The notes beneath the pieces were generated by a model. That model searched no databases. It had not been told where the DNA came from and saw only the letters and a program-made list of their open reading frames with translations. This document shows, piece by piece, positions 12,026 through 25,500 of a stretch of 64,000 nt of DNA (within the stretch, counting starts at the first letter, position 1; each line of letters starts with the position of its first letter). Location: assembly GCA_903813345.2 (NCBI GenBank), contig CAIIXF020000012.1:13128932-13192931 (forward strand), read 5' to 3'. The stretch comes from Owenia fusiformis. Taxonomy: Eukaryota > Annelida > Polychaeta > Sabellida > Oweniidae. Both the position numbers and the translations under genes were made by a program.

Positions 12026-12856
12026 CACAGGCTGGTATCGAAATATTTGTCCGCTGTGACGGAGCATGCTATTTTTCATAAAAACACTAAGCATTCTTCA
12101 CGATTTATTTTTTAACTCGCATGTTTCGTTATACCATACAAAATTACTTACTCCATGCAATGGATATATCATTTGCGGGTAACTTTCACTTCTGTTTGAA
12201 GTCCAATTACGCTGGGAAGAAAAGCTATTGAAAATGGCGCCGGGGTATCATACTTCAAAATGTACCATTTCTTGTTTAACTTTCTAATGGCACGATATAG
12301 TGACACGATAATATTTACACATGGTTTCAGCATAAATATGAAGGTATAAATGAGATGTTGATGTATTTGGTCTATTTAATTATTTTATAAAAAATAATGT
12401 TTAATTTTTTTGTCCGCTGTGACGGAGCAGTTGCAAATGTGAACTGTGAAAATGCTCCGTCACAGCGGACAAAAAATATTAATATTATTTTTTATAAAAA
12501 AATTAAAAAGACCCAATGCATTAATATTTCATTAATACATTCAGAGTTATGGTGAAAACATATGTTAATATTATCGTGTCACTATATCATGCCATTAAAA
12601 AATTAAAAAAGAAATGGTACATTTTAGAGTTTGATACTCTGGCGCCGTTTTCAATAGATTTTACTCCTAGCGTTATTAGACTTCAAACATAAGTGAAGGT
12701 TACATGCAAATGATATATCCATTGCAGGGAGTAAGTAATTATCTTTGATATAACGAAACATATGAGTTAAAAAATAAATCGTGAAGCATTCTTAGTGTTT
12801 TTATGAAAAATAGCATGCTCCGTCACAGCGGACAAATCTTTCGATACCAGCCTGTG
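12026..12856. mobile_element. 831 bp fold-back element with 5 bp target duplication
   Basis: The two halves are inverted copies along almost their full length (about 400 bp arms: CACAGGCTGGTATCGAAA at the left end and its inverse at the right). CTAAC flanks both sides (12021-12025, 12857-12861). The motif TTGTCCGCTGTGACGGAGCA occurs at both outer ends and again, inverted, on both sides of the centre (about 12410-12470), so each arm is itself bounded by it. Confidence 0.82.
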
Positions 12857-12859
12857 CTA

Positions 12860-13680
12860 ACGACAAAGTAAAGATAAATTTCTCGGACGACTTTTTATTC
12901 ATCTTAAGATTTTAGAAAAACAATTAATTCACAAAAATACAGTTGAATAACATACGAGAAAACGTATCTACATATAACACAATGACACACAGTTTAAATA
13001 ACAGTTACTTTTTTTGTTACATATCAATGTCAAAACATGGTCAAAGTGAAACATACACGCTCCTTGTACGTTAATAGCTTACTGAAATGTATCTTGTATT
13101 GCTTTCGAGTTTTGCTTCACTTCACCCGCTATTCTCTATCTTTGCCTATAACGGTTTTTGCCAACAATATTCTACAAACAGAAATATGGAATTAAATTCA
13201 CGTCCTCCATTTGCAACTTAACTGTACCCTGTTTCCCGTTTAAACGTAGTCAGGTGGTAGGGTAGTACACAATATAAACTTTGCAATATAAACTTTAGGT
13301 AGGGTAGTGTGGTAAAGTATCGCTACATTACTTCACAAGGTACATGAAGTAAACGAAATCACACCATCAGTCCACTAAGTATACGTAGCTTTCCAAAGTT
13401 GGTGAACAATAGAGCTTCGTACGTTTGAACATGTGTACAAATTTGAAGAAAGTCTAACGAGTGGCTTTCCCACAACTTTGAAAATGGCTACAAGAAAACC
13501 CGATTGCCCCTGAAATGTTAATCAGCTGTAGACTCTTGGTACAATCTAACATTACAAACATTCGATATTAGCGGGTTTTCAAGACTCGGTTTTCTTGGAA
13601 TCACAATGATAATATATATCACAAAGCTTCTAAAATGCCTGCTGGAAAACAAAATAAATAGTACCTTGGGTACTGGGATC
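12860..13680. other. No gene seen
   Basis: AT-rich. It contains a short repeated phrase (AATATAAACTTTG near 13270 and 13287) but no supported feature. Confidence 0.4.
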
Positions 13681-13689
13681 ACATGGTGT

Positions 13690-14575
13690 TGCTCAAAAGT
13701 GAATGATAGCTAAAGTGGCAGAAAATAAAAAAAACTGATTCAATTTTTGTAACAAAATTATTTCATACAACTACTCTTTACAGTGACATGGCTTTTTACA
13801 ATGCAGGACACCTGAAATTGTTTGTAAAGCTAGATGATGGGCCAAACGTGAATTTCGCGAGACAAAAATGGCGACCATTTTGAATAAGCGAGATTTTGAA
13901 CCAGGAGTCATAGGGGAGTTTCCTGTATTGATGTTGAACAAAAATAAATTGAAACTGGAATCCTATCGACAGAGGTTGTAAGGCAAATGGTCCAAAAGTG
14001 GATTTCTCGAGACAGATCTCGAGACAGATCAATGTTAATTAAAATGGCTAAAACTAAAAAAAAAAAAACTGAGATAATTTTTTGCCGATTTTTTGTAACA
14101 CAATTATTTTATACAACTACTCCTTACAGTGATATGACATCTTACAATGCAGGACACCTGAACTTATTTGTAAAGATTGGAAATGGGCCAAAATGAATTT
14201 CGCGTGACAAAAATGGCTACCATTTTGAAAATAGGCGAGCTTTTGAACCAGGAGTCATAGGGGAATTTTCTGTATTGATGTTGAACATAAACAACTTAAA
14301 ACGTGAATCCCGTCGACACAGGTTTTTTAAGCAAATGGTTTAAAAGTAAATTTCGCGAGTCAAAAAAGGCGGCCATTTTGAAAATAGGCGAGCTTTTGAA
14401 CCAGGAGTCATAGTTTTTTTCTATATTGATGTTTAACAAAAATAACTTAAAACAGGAATCCTATTGACAGAGGTTTTAAAACGGCCCAATTGTTGACAGA
14501 CAGACAGAGGGACAGACAGACGGATAAGTGAGTGGTTGCAATAGATCACCATGTGATCTAAAAAACACATAAAAA
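13690..14575. repeat. Pearl/HINE-like element: tandem ~160-170 bp cores, microsatellite, terminal hairpin
   Basis: The core phrase GAACCAGGAGTCATAG recurs near 13898, 14238 and 14398 (160 bp and twice 170 bp). It is followed by a CAGACAGACAGAGGGACAGA-type tetranucleotide run (14500-14525) and a hairpin AGATCAC-CAT-GTGATCT near 14545-14561. This layout matches 'pearl' repeats of bivalves, later grouped with Helentron-derived elements (recalled, not searched). Confidence 0.65.
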
Positions 14576-15560
14576 CTTAATCAGCTAATCACGATTAAAC
14601 ATACGAGCCTATCCCATCGCAGGTGCTTTAGAAAAACAAATGTACGATATGAAAAACATCATCATAAACTTGTTTAGACCAAAATTCAAAAGTAATCAAA
14701 TAAACAGTATTTACTCTGCATAAATATCATTGGGTATAGTTAAATCTATACATCTCATGATCATATTATAAACATTCCGCTATGATTTCATAGAATATAT
14801 ATAAATAAAAAGCTAATCAGTTGTTGAAACCTTCCTGCAAGAGATGCTCAGATTAACGTAGCAAAATCGACTTCTACAAATAATCAATGAAAATTAAAAA
14901 CACACATGAATATAATCCAATAAGATGAAATGCGGCCCTTTCATTAAATGGTCAATATACAGTTACTTCATTTCATCAATGTGCAAAAATCAAAACTGTG
15001 ATTTATTTTGATTTTTCCGATTGATATCGAGGTAATATTCTAGTTATAATCATTTATTATCTGGAAATCTCTTTAATTTGTACATTTTACACATTTCTAA
15101 GCTTTAATATACACTAGTTTATAATATTTGTTGGTTGTTTTCACCTTTATTTAAACCCCACTTATAGGTAGCAATACTATAGAATGATCTGTGGTTTATT
15201 TTAAAGAATATCCAGCTGTAACAAAGAGGAGTGCATTGTTTTTATCGTTTTTAAAGAATGTTCTCATGGCAAGCTATCCAAAACCAGTGTGGCACAAAAG
15301 ATTATTGACTGTCACATGCAGTGCACTAAAGCTGGACCAATTATACCCTATTCACTCATTCACTAATTGAAATAGTAAACACAAAATAAATCAAAGTGTA
15401 AACTGTTACATGCAGTGCACTAAAGCTGAACTAGTTACATCGACTTACTTCTCAACACTCTTACCTCATAGTCAATACAAAAGAAAAGCTTTCCAAAAAT
15501 GGATCATGGGCCACTTAGCTTTCATAAAAGTTTCTGGGGGGTTAAAATAAGATGAACGAA
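14576..15560. other. No gene seen
   Basis: AT-rich. It contains a short direct repeat: CATGCAGTGCACTAAAGCTG at about 15314 and 15404. Confidence 0.4.
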
Positions 15561-15561
15561 T

Positions 15562-15614
15562 CGTATTGGGTCTTAGGAAAATTAATATTATTATTCCTCC
15601 TTAGACCCAATACG
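15562..15614. repeat. Hairpin, 16-bp arms
   Basis: CGTATTGGGTCTTAGG and CCTTAGACCCAATACG face each other with one mismatch around an AT loop. Confidence 0.6.
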
Positions 15615-15630
15615 CGTACTTTATCCCTAA

Positions 15631-15769
15631 TGCCTGGGTCACATTTGCTCCGATTCGTCTGCTGGCGCGCGGCCGATTGAGTATTCTGTTCAGAAGTGAA
15701 TACAATTATGAACAGGATACTCGATCGGCCGGACGCGGCCTATGAATCGAAGCAAATGTGACCAAGGCA
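15631..15769. mobile_element. 139 bp palindromic MITE, family copy 1
   Basis: TGCCTGGGTCACATTTGCT at the left is inverted at the right (AGCAAATGTGACCAAGGCA), with further pairing (CGATTCGT, GGCCGATTGAGTA, CTGTTCA). A second, shorter copy lies at 25923-26018. Confidence 0.7.
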
Positions 15770-15787
15770 TAACACGATGTCTAAATA

Positions 15788-15793
15788 TTTATT
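15788..15793 (-). other. Possible polyadenylation signal AATAAA of the receptor gene
   Basis: Minus-strand AATAAA about 500 nt past the stop codon. The intervening stretch has no coding potential and carries two small hairpin elements (15562-15614, 15631-15769), which would then sit just before the signal in the 3' UTR. The position is only suggestive. Confidence 0.3.
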
Positions 15794-16297
15794 GCACATA
15801 TATGTTGTTGCGCATATTTCACACAATGATTCAAGTTTAACATCGATGACTATTTAAAAGCACATGGTCATAAAATCTGCAGTGCTGTTCTTTATATGTA
15901 CAGAGCTCTCTACTCATGCTTAGTTTGGTGAATACTCCCCCGTTCTGTAGTAATGTAATAACGTGAATTCACAAAACTGGCTCAAGTCAGTAAGTGTACT
16001 CGTCGCATCGTCATCTCCATATTATTTTGTACATCTGAAAATAATAATACTTTTTATCAATGATAGGCGCTGACACAATGAATGGAATTATAGCATCAGT
16101 ATTGTTATGTCTATGTAAACATTGAAGTTATCAAATAAAAGGGAATGCTTGATTTAAATTTGATTCCGGAAACGATCGTATTGAAATCCAGTGAAAACTT
16201 ATGTTCCCATAAGAAGAACACCAAAACTCATTATTGAAATACCATATACATCGTGTCAAATACATACATAACTAAATTTAGATCACCGTAGATTTTA

Positions 16298-16517
16298 TCA
16301 CATGACTCCATTGCTAAATGGGTTCTTTGAGTCCTTTTCGGGGAACTTTGCTTCCTTGTCCTTTTCAGAGACTCCAATGATATCCCCCGTTCCATCCATA
16401 TCCTCCAACAGAAACGGAGGTTCTATAGCATGGTCTTTTTGGATTACTCTATTGTCAAATGACGTTGGTTCAGCGTTCATTTGGTCACCATTGAATTCCT
16501 TTGCTTTTGAATAACGT
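16298..16517 (-). CDS. Receptor exon 21: cytoplasmic tail and stop
   Basis: The acceptor TTTTTAAG ends at 16518; the first base completes an Arg codon. The 72-residue tail is hydrophilic. It contains EPPFLL, a [DE]xxxL[LI] dileucine signal, within an acidic surround (LLEDMD), a lysine-rich segment, and NPF five residues before the end (KNPFSNGVM). Dileucine signals bind clathrin adaptors and NPF binds EH domains in known proteins, so an endocytic function is a reasonable inference. TGA stop at 16298-16300. Confidence 0.87.
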
Positions 16518-19500
16518 CTTAAAAATATAAATACACGATTAAGATTGTGTATCGAAATCACATTTTAATATATCCACCAAGTACGTTATTTAACATTCTT
16601 TCCGTCTTTGTATTTAATCTACGGACAGATTCGTTCGGTCTTTTGGAAATTTTGAGATTTGTTGTTCGCAAATTTTCTTGAGTCCTAATGAATACTGTAC
16701 TGTATTTCTGTACTCAATAAATTTGTTAACACTGCCGCACATTTTAGTAAAGAAATATTGTTCGCACTTAGTGCTTTATATAGTCTGTATTTAAGATACT
16801 TCTGTACTGTTTATAACATCATTATTTAAGAGGGGGAACTTTCGGCTGGTCAAGAGTTTTACCTGTACATCAGAAAACTAATACACCCCGCAACAAGAGC
16901 AGCTGCTATGCCAAGTCCTATACCCACTCCTACACCGAGCGACTCGGGAGCTATAAAATCGAAAATATTTATTTAATACACCTGCTAAAAGACATAGCAT
17001 TTTCTCCATAATGCCACTTGAATTTTCTAACAAACAAGCAAGATAAATAAATGTGGAATACTGAAAAGATAGGGGAACTCGACTAACAATTGCAAAACAT
17101 CGGACTGGGATTTCGGCATGAATTTCCTTTGTTATGATTGCATAATGATAAAGGCAAATCTTTCATTGCCTTTTTGGCAAGGTAGTTTTTCAAATGAACT
17201 GATATTTTTTTTAGTGATCACCAAAATCTCACGACACATTATTAGCCCCTATTGTTGACCAGCATTTATTATTCTCGTTTGGCAATGATTCCAACTTGTC
17301 ATTGTGATCATTACACTTCAACGTATTGCTCAACAATACTTTCTTAAAAAGAAAGGTAAGATGTATACCAAAACTTTCAAAATGGCCACCAGAAAACAAG
17401 ACGACCGTCCACCCATTCACTCGCCCGTCTGCCAATTAAGCTGATGACAATATCGTACATTTTTGGCAAAAAACGTTCGACCGGCAAGCATACTTGTAGG
17501 ATGATTATATAGAGAAATTACATTTTTACTTACAGTAGTTGTCGCGTTGTGACTGTTTATTCGCTGCAATATTTGGAAATGGTCCAGGGGAGCCATACGG
17601 CGTTGTAGAATTCGTAGAATTCTGTAAATTCTGTAGAGTCTGCAAATCTGAAATCGTACAGTAGTTCTAATTAATGATGATCCCCTTTGATATTGGTTGC
17701 CCTTTTCAACAAAGTGGGCATTAAGAATTGATGCCTGAGATCAACCAAATATTATATGAAATGACTCAGGGATCGTTATTGATAATCCAATATGAATGGC
17801 CAAGAAATGTTTGGTCAGCGTGGCACATTGATGGAACACGTCGTTCACTAAAATGGACATGTTGATTTGATTGGTAGCCATCAAAAGCACAGAGGCGTGC
17901 ATAATAGCCACGTGACTACTATGGAACATAATTTGCGTCAGTTCTAAGTCATCTCGGAATATTTGAGATTGAATATGAATTATTACACTTTAAAATCAGT
18001 AACTTTGTTTGGCCAATCCCTAGTATAGGTTATTTAAAGATATGTTAATGAGACTTCTCAGTGGCATTTTTTCTTTATTCCTTTTTGTTTTGAATTTTTT
18101 TACACCATAAAATTAACTACTCAACATGCAACTTTTCACCATGTAGAATTTTAAAATATTAAGTTTGAAAATTCCATTTTTATAATGGAGCTCAATGGGA
18201 AAAACGACATAATTTGTATTATTTTCAAACGCAGAGGTGCGATTTTCTTGAAATTGACAGGTACAATAAATATTGGTAAGACAAAATGTTTGAAGAAAAA
18301 TGAAGAAAATTCACCGTTCTAGTTAAGCAAAATATAGAAAAATGTGAAATAATCGTAAAAACCTGTAAAATAGATTGAAAGGGGTGATATTCATTTTTAA
18401 TGTGCCTTTCACTACTACAGGGTAACCAAAGTTTTGTTATGGTTTACTAATTTTAAAAGCGTATCTTCTAGCATGTGTATCAAGCACAAGTAATACAATA
18501 AGTGAGTTATCATTAATTGGAATGGTATCATTGTATTCCTAAGCAATGATGACAAAAAGGTAAAATCGATCATATCATCACATACAGTGTACTAGTTCTT
18601 ACCATCAAATCGATCTATTATAATGCATATTAAACGATGAAGCAGTAGATCTCCAATGCAATCATGAACTTAGTGATCTGACCTTAAAATACTTTTCTGG
18701 GGGAATAGTTGTCCACCTGTAGCCCTCAGGTGTAGCATCTTTTTCTAGCCATATTTTCCCAGGCCTGCTGGAATACCTATTTCAGTGTGCAAGTTTAGCA
18801 TTATTTTCCCATTGATCATTTGAGTTCTCACGTCAATAACATATGGAAATAAAAAATGATAAGATGTCAAAAAGAGTAGTTTATTTTATTGTAAAAAATC
18901 AAAAATAAAACAAGGTTTGGTCAGGAAGGGAGCAGGTGAAATCCTTGGGCTATATGAATTAATTAATTATAAGAAACATATTCATGTTTCTACAATTTAG
19001 GGCTACCCTGTGTATTATACTATTGTGCATGGTAATATCGGTGCAAAATATTACAAAAATATTATTTACTTATTATCAAAATTCAATGTGACAACATCAG
19101 TCTTATTTTCAAATTTGTCTATAATAGTTTGCCTGTAAGGTTGAGCAAGCCGTCTATTACGTTGATAGTATAAGATGTTGATTTTGCAAAGCTCTTAAGG
19201 GATAATTCTACAATATATATCGTTAGTACCTCAGTGTAAATACTCGCATGTGATTGGTCAATTAGCGGTCAACATTTTTGCCTGTACCCAACCTATGCAT
19301 CATGGGATATCATATTATTGACTGCGTATGTTACTGTACTACACTTGTGAATTATGGGGGAAATGACGTCATAATGCTTACAGAAAAAAACATGGTAGAC
19401 GGACATTTTGTAAACGTTGATGAAAGTGATATTTTGACTTTGCTTCAGGAAAAGTATACCAAAAATACAAATAGAAACGTAAAATTGTCATTCATTTACC

Positions 19501-22500
19501 AGTGAGTACGCAGTGAAGTGCCGAAAACAGAGTTTAGTAACCACTGTCTTCAGATTTTCTTAAAAAAGTATTACTGGCGTGGTTCGGAGAAAAGATTGTG
19601 AAAGCCATGATTGATGCCTGTCGTCTATATGTGTATTATTAGTTTCGTCTGACTAACAAAACAATTGTAGACCTCTCCATTCGGTCAACCGTCAAAATCA
19701 TATACCTCAACTGTAAACCTTGAAACTACTGTTGGCCTCGACCTTCGGTCTCTGTCAACAGTTTTTTCTCGGTTTACAGTCTCGGTATACAATTATGCCG
19801 GTTGACCTCTGGAAAGGTCAACAATTGTATACAGTAACATATATGTAAGGGTGCCAGAATGTAGTCCAGTATGTAGTAAACAAAGAAGTATTTTGGTCAA
19901 CTCAATACATCTGAGAAACACTACATGAAGTGTTGACTATGCAATGATTATATACAGGCACTTATTCATTGTTACTGCGAATTTCAAAAGCCTCCAAATT
20001 GTGTTGAATAGAGCAGGCAATGTTTTTCAGTTTCAAGCAGGTTTTAGTACATTCTGACCAATTGCATTATCAGACTTATTCATTTCATGATTATGTAATA
20101 CTGACCTACTTATCTGCTTAGCATATCTTTAAGACACTATAAAATGTGACCTGTATGATTAGCTCAAAACAAGTGCGGCACGTGTATATGTACAAGACGG
20201 GGACCACATTAAGAATAATTAGGTTGTCATATAACTTCATCCTGTGCTCTTTGCACATGCATGTTTACATGTTTACCTATGCAATTTGGGGACCTTCCAC
20301 TCCAGAAACCAGTTTCCACACATGTTCTAGATATAGTCTCGCGTCCCTTCTTATCGATGTACCCTGATTTACATCCAAATGTAGCGACACTTCCGACTTG
20401 TCGAGTGTAGTTTTTGAGATAACCATTGTCTGGAACTTCTAGTAAAGCACACTTAATGACGGGTACGGGTTCTGGAAGTAAATAAAATGACAACTTTTTT
20501 AAATCAAATTCTATACTTATCACATTCTGATAGCAAAAGTCAAACAACAATATCAGCAAAATGTTCAACAAAGACTAGATTCGACCTGAGCTAACAGTTT
20601 CTATATTATTATAATCAGCATACCAGTTAAAGAAGGAAATGTATCATATTGTCTGGGAAGCACTTCGATAATCCCTTTTCAATTAATAAAGGGGTGGTAT
20701 CGATATGGAGAACTTTTTGAACACACGTTTTTCTTAAAAAAGTCATAAAAAATCTAAAAATATAACACATCGTCAATTTAATGGTCATCCTTTGAATGGT
20801 AACACTTTAATTTGAAATATATATATTTATGTATTACATACCTAGCGAAGCATTTGTATGGAAGTCAATGGAGCGGAAGGCCGGCTATATATTCCTGTAT
20901 AGCCGCCAAACTTTATTACCATGACAATTTTATGACGTCATAACATACAGACAACGTTATTTTGACTGGAATCATGTAAAACTTTGGTCTTTTTTCGCGC
21001 ATTTCTACATATTATCTTCATGAAATGTTATGTAAATGTACTATCATAGAATATATGCCTTCGGTCTGTCGTAATATAGCCCTCGCAAGCTCGGGCTATA
21101 TTGATGACAGACCTCAGGCATATATTCAATGATAGGGACATAACTGCTAAATAGGGAGGTTAAGATTAGCGTAAAAATATACGTGTACCTATCCCTATCC
21201 GTATGTTTGTTACGGATACGTAATAGGTAATGCGTATTGCAAAATGAGTTTAAGATTAACGTAAAATGCTACGAAACCGTATGCTACAATTTATGATAAA
21301 ATTAACATCCTAATTATAGAATGAAAACCATGCGAAAACCATGCTTATATGGCATATACCAGTACATGTCATCTCCAAGAACTGTTATATATTTCAGAGA
21401 GAGTGTGGTGTAGCTTCTGTTGTTGGGAGGGAGTGTTGCTTGTGGGTCCTCTAATGGGGCAGTGACTTAAGGCGAAATGTTAAATTTCTAGCATGATCCA
21501 GCAATGAGAGTGACCAAATAGTAAAGTTAAATAATTGAAACCACGAGGAAATGGCTGATTTCATACATTTACAATAAGCAAAACTGATGAAGAATGTGTA
21601 AATTCAACAATTTCATGCATCATCACATGGCATCGTTTATCGCATCAATGAATGTGTTCGACCACTTAATTTCTATGCAGATGAGAAATGTTTGTTGTTA
21701 CTATTTTAAAGTTTAATGAATGATATTTCATCTAGAAATGACATAATTTATTGGATAAAAACATACGTTTTCGACTTACCTATCTTCGGCCATTTATAGG
21801 TAATTACGCATGGTAAACCATGTAACTTAGGTAAAATACCGCTTAGTGTAATAACAAACTACGTATAGGTATAGGTAAATGGATTATTTACGCTAATCTT
21901 AAACTCCCTAATATATATACATATACTTTCAGCTATATTGTTTTAGAAAACACATCAAACACTTGTTTTGTTCTTTGTATCACGTTTCCAGAGTGAAATG
22001 AAACATCTTTCCGAACCTCTTTGGAACAAAACGACATAAACACAACGTGTTTAGGTTTCTCAATATTGTAATTGTACAAAGGAAATTTTGGTTGATTTAA
22101 AAAAGTGTCTTGTTAATGAAATAAAAGGTTTATCTTGATTTTTATCTATTTTGGGGGGATTTTGTTTTAATTTTTGAATACTTTTTAAAATCAACCAAAA
22201 ATTCCTTTGTATAACTATACTATTGAGAGGTCTAAAGCATGTTGTATATGCTATTTTGTTCAAACAAGGTTCGGAAAGACATTTTATTTCATTTCTATGC
22301 AAAAATAAAACAAGGTTTGGTCAGGAAGGGAACAGGTGAAATCCTTGGGATTTATGAATTAATTAATTATAAGTTAGAAACATATTCATGTTTCTACAAT
22401 TTAGGGTAACCCTGTGTGTTATTCTACTGTGCATGGTTATACCCGTGCAAAATATTTCAAAATGTTATTTACTTATTATCATAATTCAATGTGACAATAT

Positions 22501-25500
22501 CAGTCTTATCTTCAAATCTGTATATAATAGTTTGCCTGTAAGGTTGGGCAAGCCGTCTATTACGTTGGTAGTATAAGATGTTGATTTTGCAAATCTCTTA
22601 TGGACTAATTCTACGATATGTACAGTAACATATATGTAAGGGTGCAAGTATGTAGTCCAGTATGAAGTAAACAAAGGAGTGTTTTGGTCAACTCAATAAT
22701 CTGATAAACACTACATGAAGTATTTTCTATGCAATGATTATGTACAGGCTGCTTATTCATTGTTACTGCGAATTTCAAAAGCTTCCAAATTGTGTGGAAT
22801 GGAGCATGCAATCTTTTTTTGGTTTCAAGCAGGTTTTAGTACATTCTGACCAATTGTATTTTCAGACTTATTCATTTCATGATTACGTAATACTGACCTA
22901 CTTATTTGCTTAACATGTCTTTAAGAGAAAAACATTGTAAAATTCCGTTCTCCATACCGATAGCAATCCTTTCGACATATCTGCATTGTCAATTTTCAAT
23001 AACTTCCACATTCTATCAGCCATCTTGACATCCTTTTTAGAATATGATATTATGGATTGTGTGTGCAAATTAGCATGCATTTTGAAAATATACTGTAGTA
23101 TTCAACCAAATCACACATATCTAACCCTACTATCACACCATTCTAGTTCCCACTACGTTTTCGAAAACGGGCTTCAACTGTGTACGGACGGACTGGACGT
23201 ACTTAGAACCGATTGGGGTCTATTTAAAAACTTCATCGAACGGATGGGTCCTCTAGAACTTAAAACATGCTCAAAATGTTCTCTTGGTCGTCACGTTCTA
23301 CAATTAGAGATTTTATACATTTTGGTATGCCAACCTAAGGTCCTTACCATGGCATGGGTGCACTAAGGTCCTATCACTTTTGGAAGAGTTTATTTTCATT
23401 CAAAAGGTAGTATAGGAGTCGATACAATTTATAAGCACAACATTCGAATACACACTCAGTGGAGTCAGTTACTTGAATAAAATCTAGAGATTGCAAATCC
23501 ATATAGTAATGTATTTAAGTATAGTATATAATTGATCAATTGTGCAAAAGACCCCATGCAGAACAGTTCTAGTGATAAAGACTATCTTCCCATTACAAAC
23601 CAAAGGCTTTACCAAAATGCCCCAAAAAATCACAATGGATTTTTCTATTATTGCAGACATTTATGGTTAGTTTATTTACTAAATTTCACAAACAAGCACA
23701 ATTCTAAAAAATCTTACTTGGAAATACAAATTAAGGTGCTATGGAAGTTAACAGGAAATGACAAAACAAAAAATGTCAAAACCATAAATTGTTTGAATCA
23801 AGATAGCAGAGTTCTGTTTGAGCCTCCAGTCAGTTTAATTAGTTCCACATATCATTTACATGACTGGGAACACAATGGAAATGGTCCGAATGACCATAAA
23901 GATGATGAAATAACCTTTTCAGCCCTCTGAAAATGTGACTGAAAAATAGCTAAGAGTAGGTGCTCAGGAAAGGTCACTGAACAGAATCTTTTGACTTTTT
24001 CAGAAAATGTGCCCAATATATTACTCTAAATGATACAATTTATAAAAAATTCATATCATTCTCAGAAAAAGAAAAAATTAAAAAAATGAATTTAAAATCG
24101 ATCTATTTTCCTTTTAACTCCAGCTATTATTGTTTCAGACAATTTTTAAAAATTTCAAAGATTGTATCATTTAGAGCAATATATTAGACACATTTTCTGA
24201 AAAAATCAAGATATTCTGTTCATTGACCTTTCCTGAGCACCTACTTTTAGCTATTTTTCAGTCACATTTTCAGAGGGCTGAAAATGTTATTTCATCATGT
24301 TTATGGTCATTCTGACCATTTTCCTTGTGTTCCCGGTCATGTAAATATGTTGAACTAGTTAAACTGACTGGAGGTCCAAACAGAACTCTGTTATCTTGGT
24401 TAAAAAAAGTTAAGAATCCAGCATTGTTTTGACATTTTTTGCTTAAGTCATTTCTGTTAACTTCCATAGCATCTTAAATTACAAATTAAAATGTGTTGCA
24501 TGAAACACATTGATGAATTTGTTCATACAAACTGGAGAAAGTATATAATCTGGGTTCTCCACTTTCAATGAACACATTTTTTGTACTTTCTCCTGCATGT
24601 ATGAACAGATATTTTGTGTCCATTCTCCAACATGCATAAGCAAATGATTTGTACTTTCTCCATTGTGCATGAACCAAAACGTTCTTCATTCCCTTCCGTG
24701 TTTTCAATATTTTGTTATCTAATCAATGTGTCAGAACTAATAAAATGTACCTAAACCAGTGAGTATGAACGAATTTAATGTACTACAATATCTATGATGT
24801 GTATGAAGAGACATTACGCTATTTATCCAGTATGGACATGTATATGAATCAACACGCCTGTGTATATACTTTCTCCAGTATGTATGAACAAATATCATGT
24901 GCTCCATTGTTTATGAACACACATTTTGTATGAACAAATACTATGTATTTTCTCCAGTGTGTATGAACGTACAGAGTATTGGTTAAATAACTAGTGAAAG
25001 TACATAATATTTGCTCATACACACTGGAGAAAGTACATGACATTTGTCAATACACACAATTAAAATTTATTGTTTCATATATACACTGGAAAAATATAAA
25101 TAGTAGTCCATACACACATACACAGAAAATAAATAAAACAATAAAACATTGGTTTAGGCACATGGGAAATTAACCTAGTTTCGATCCATACATACTGGAG
25201 AAAGTATACACAGAGGAGTGTGACTCAGAAAATGTGACTCAAAAACAGTTAAAAGTTGGACTTTTAGAAAGGTCACCTGACAGAATCTATTGCATTTTTC
25301 AGAAAGTGTGCCAAATATATTATTTGAAATTATAGAAGCTTTTGAAAATTTGAATTCATTCCTAAAAATAGAAAAAATGAGAAAACTGCTTTAGAAAGCA
25401 ATCCATTCTCTTTTTATGATCACAATTTTTGTTTCAGACAACTTTTTAAAATTTCAAAGCTCCTATGACATGTATGATTTTGAGTAATATATTGGACACA

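Noticed and set aside
22986-23366. 126-residue plus-strand ORF
   Set aside because: No family resemblance; its second half overlaps an ACG-rich dispersed repeat, and it lies inside a receptor intron without splice support.
24486-25043. Peptides faintly like degenerate C2H2 zinc fingers (repeated CSYxxEKV-type phrases)
   Set aside because: No unit keeps the C-x2-C...H-x3-H spacing; the DNA is an irregular minisatellite that changes strand.
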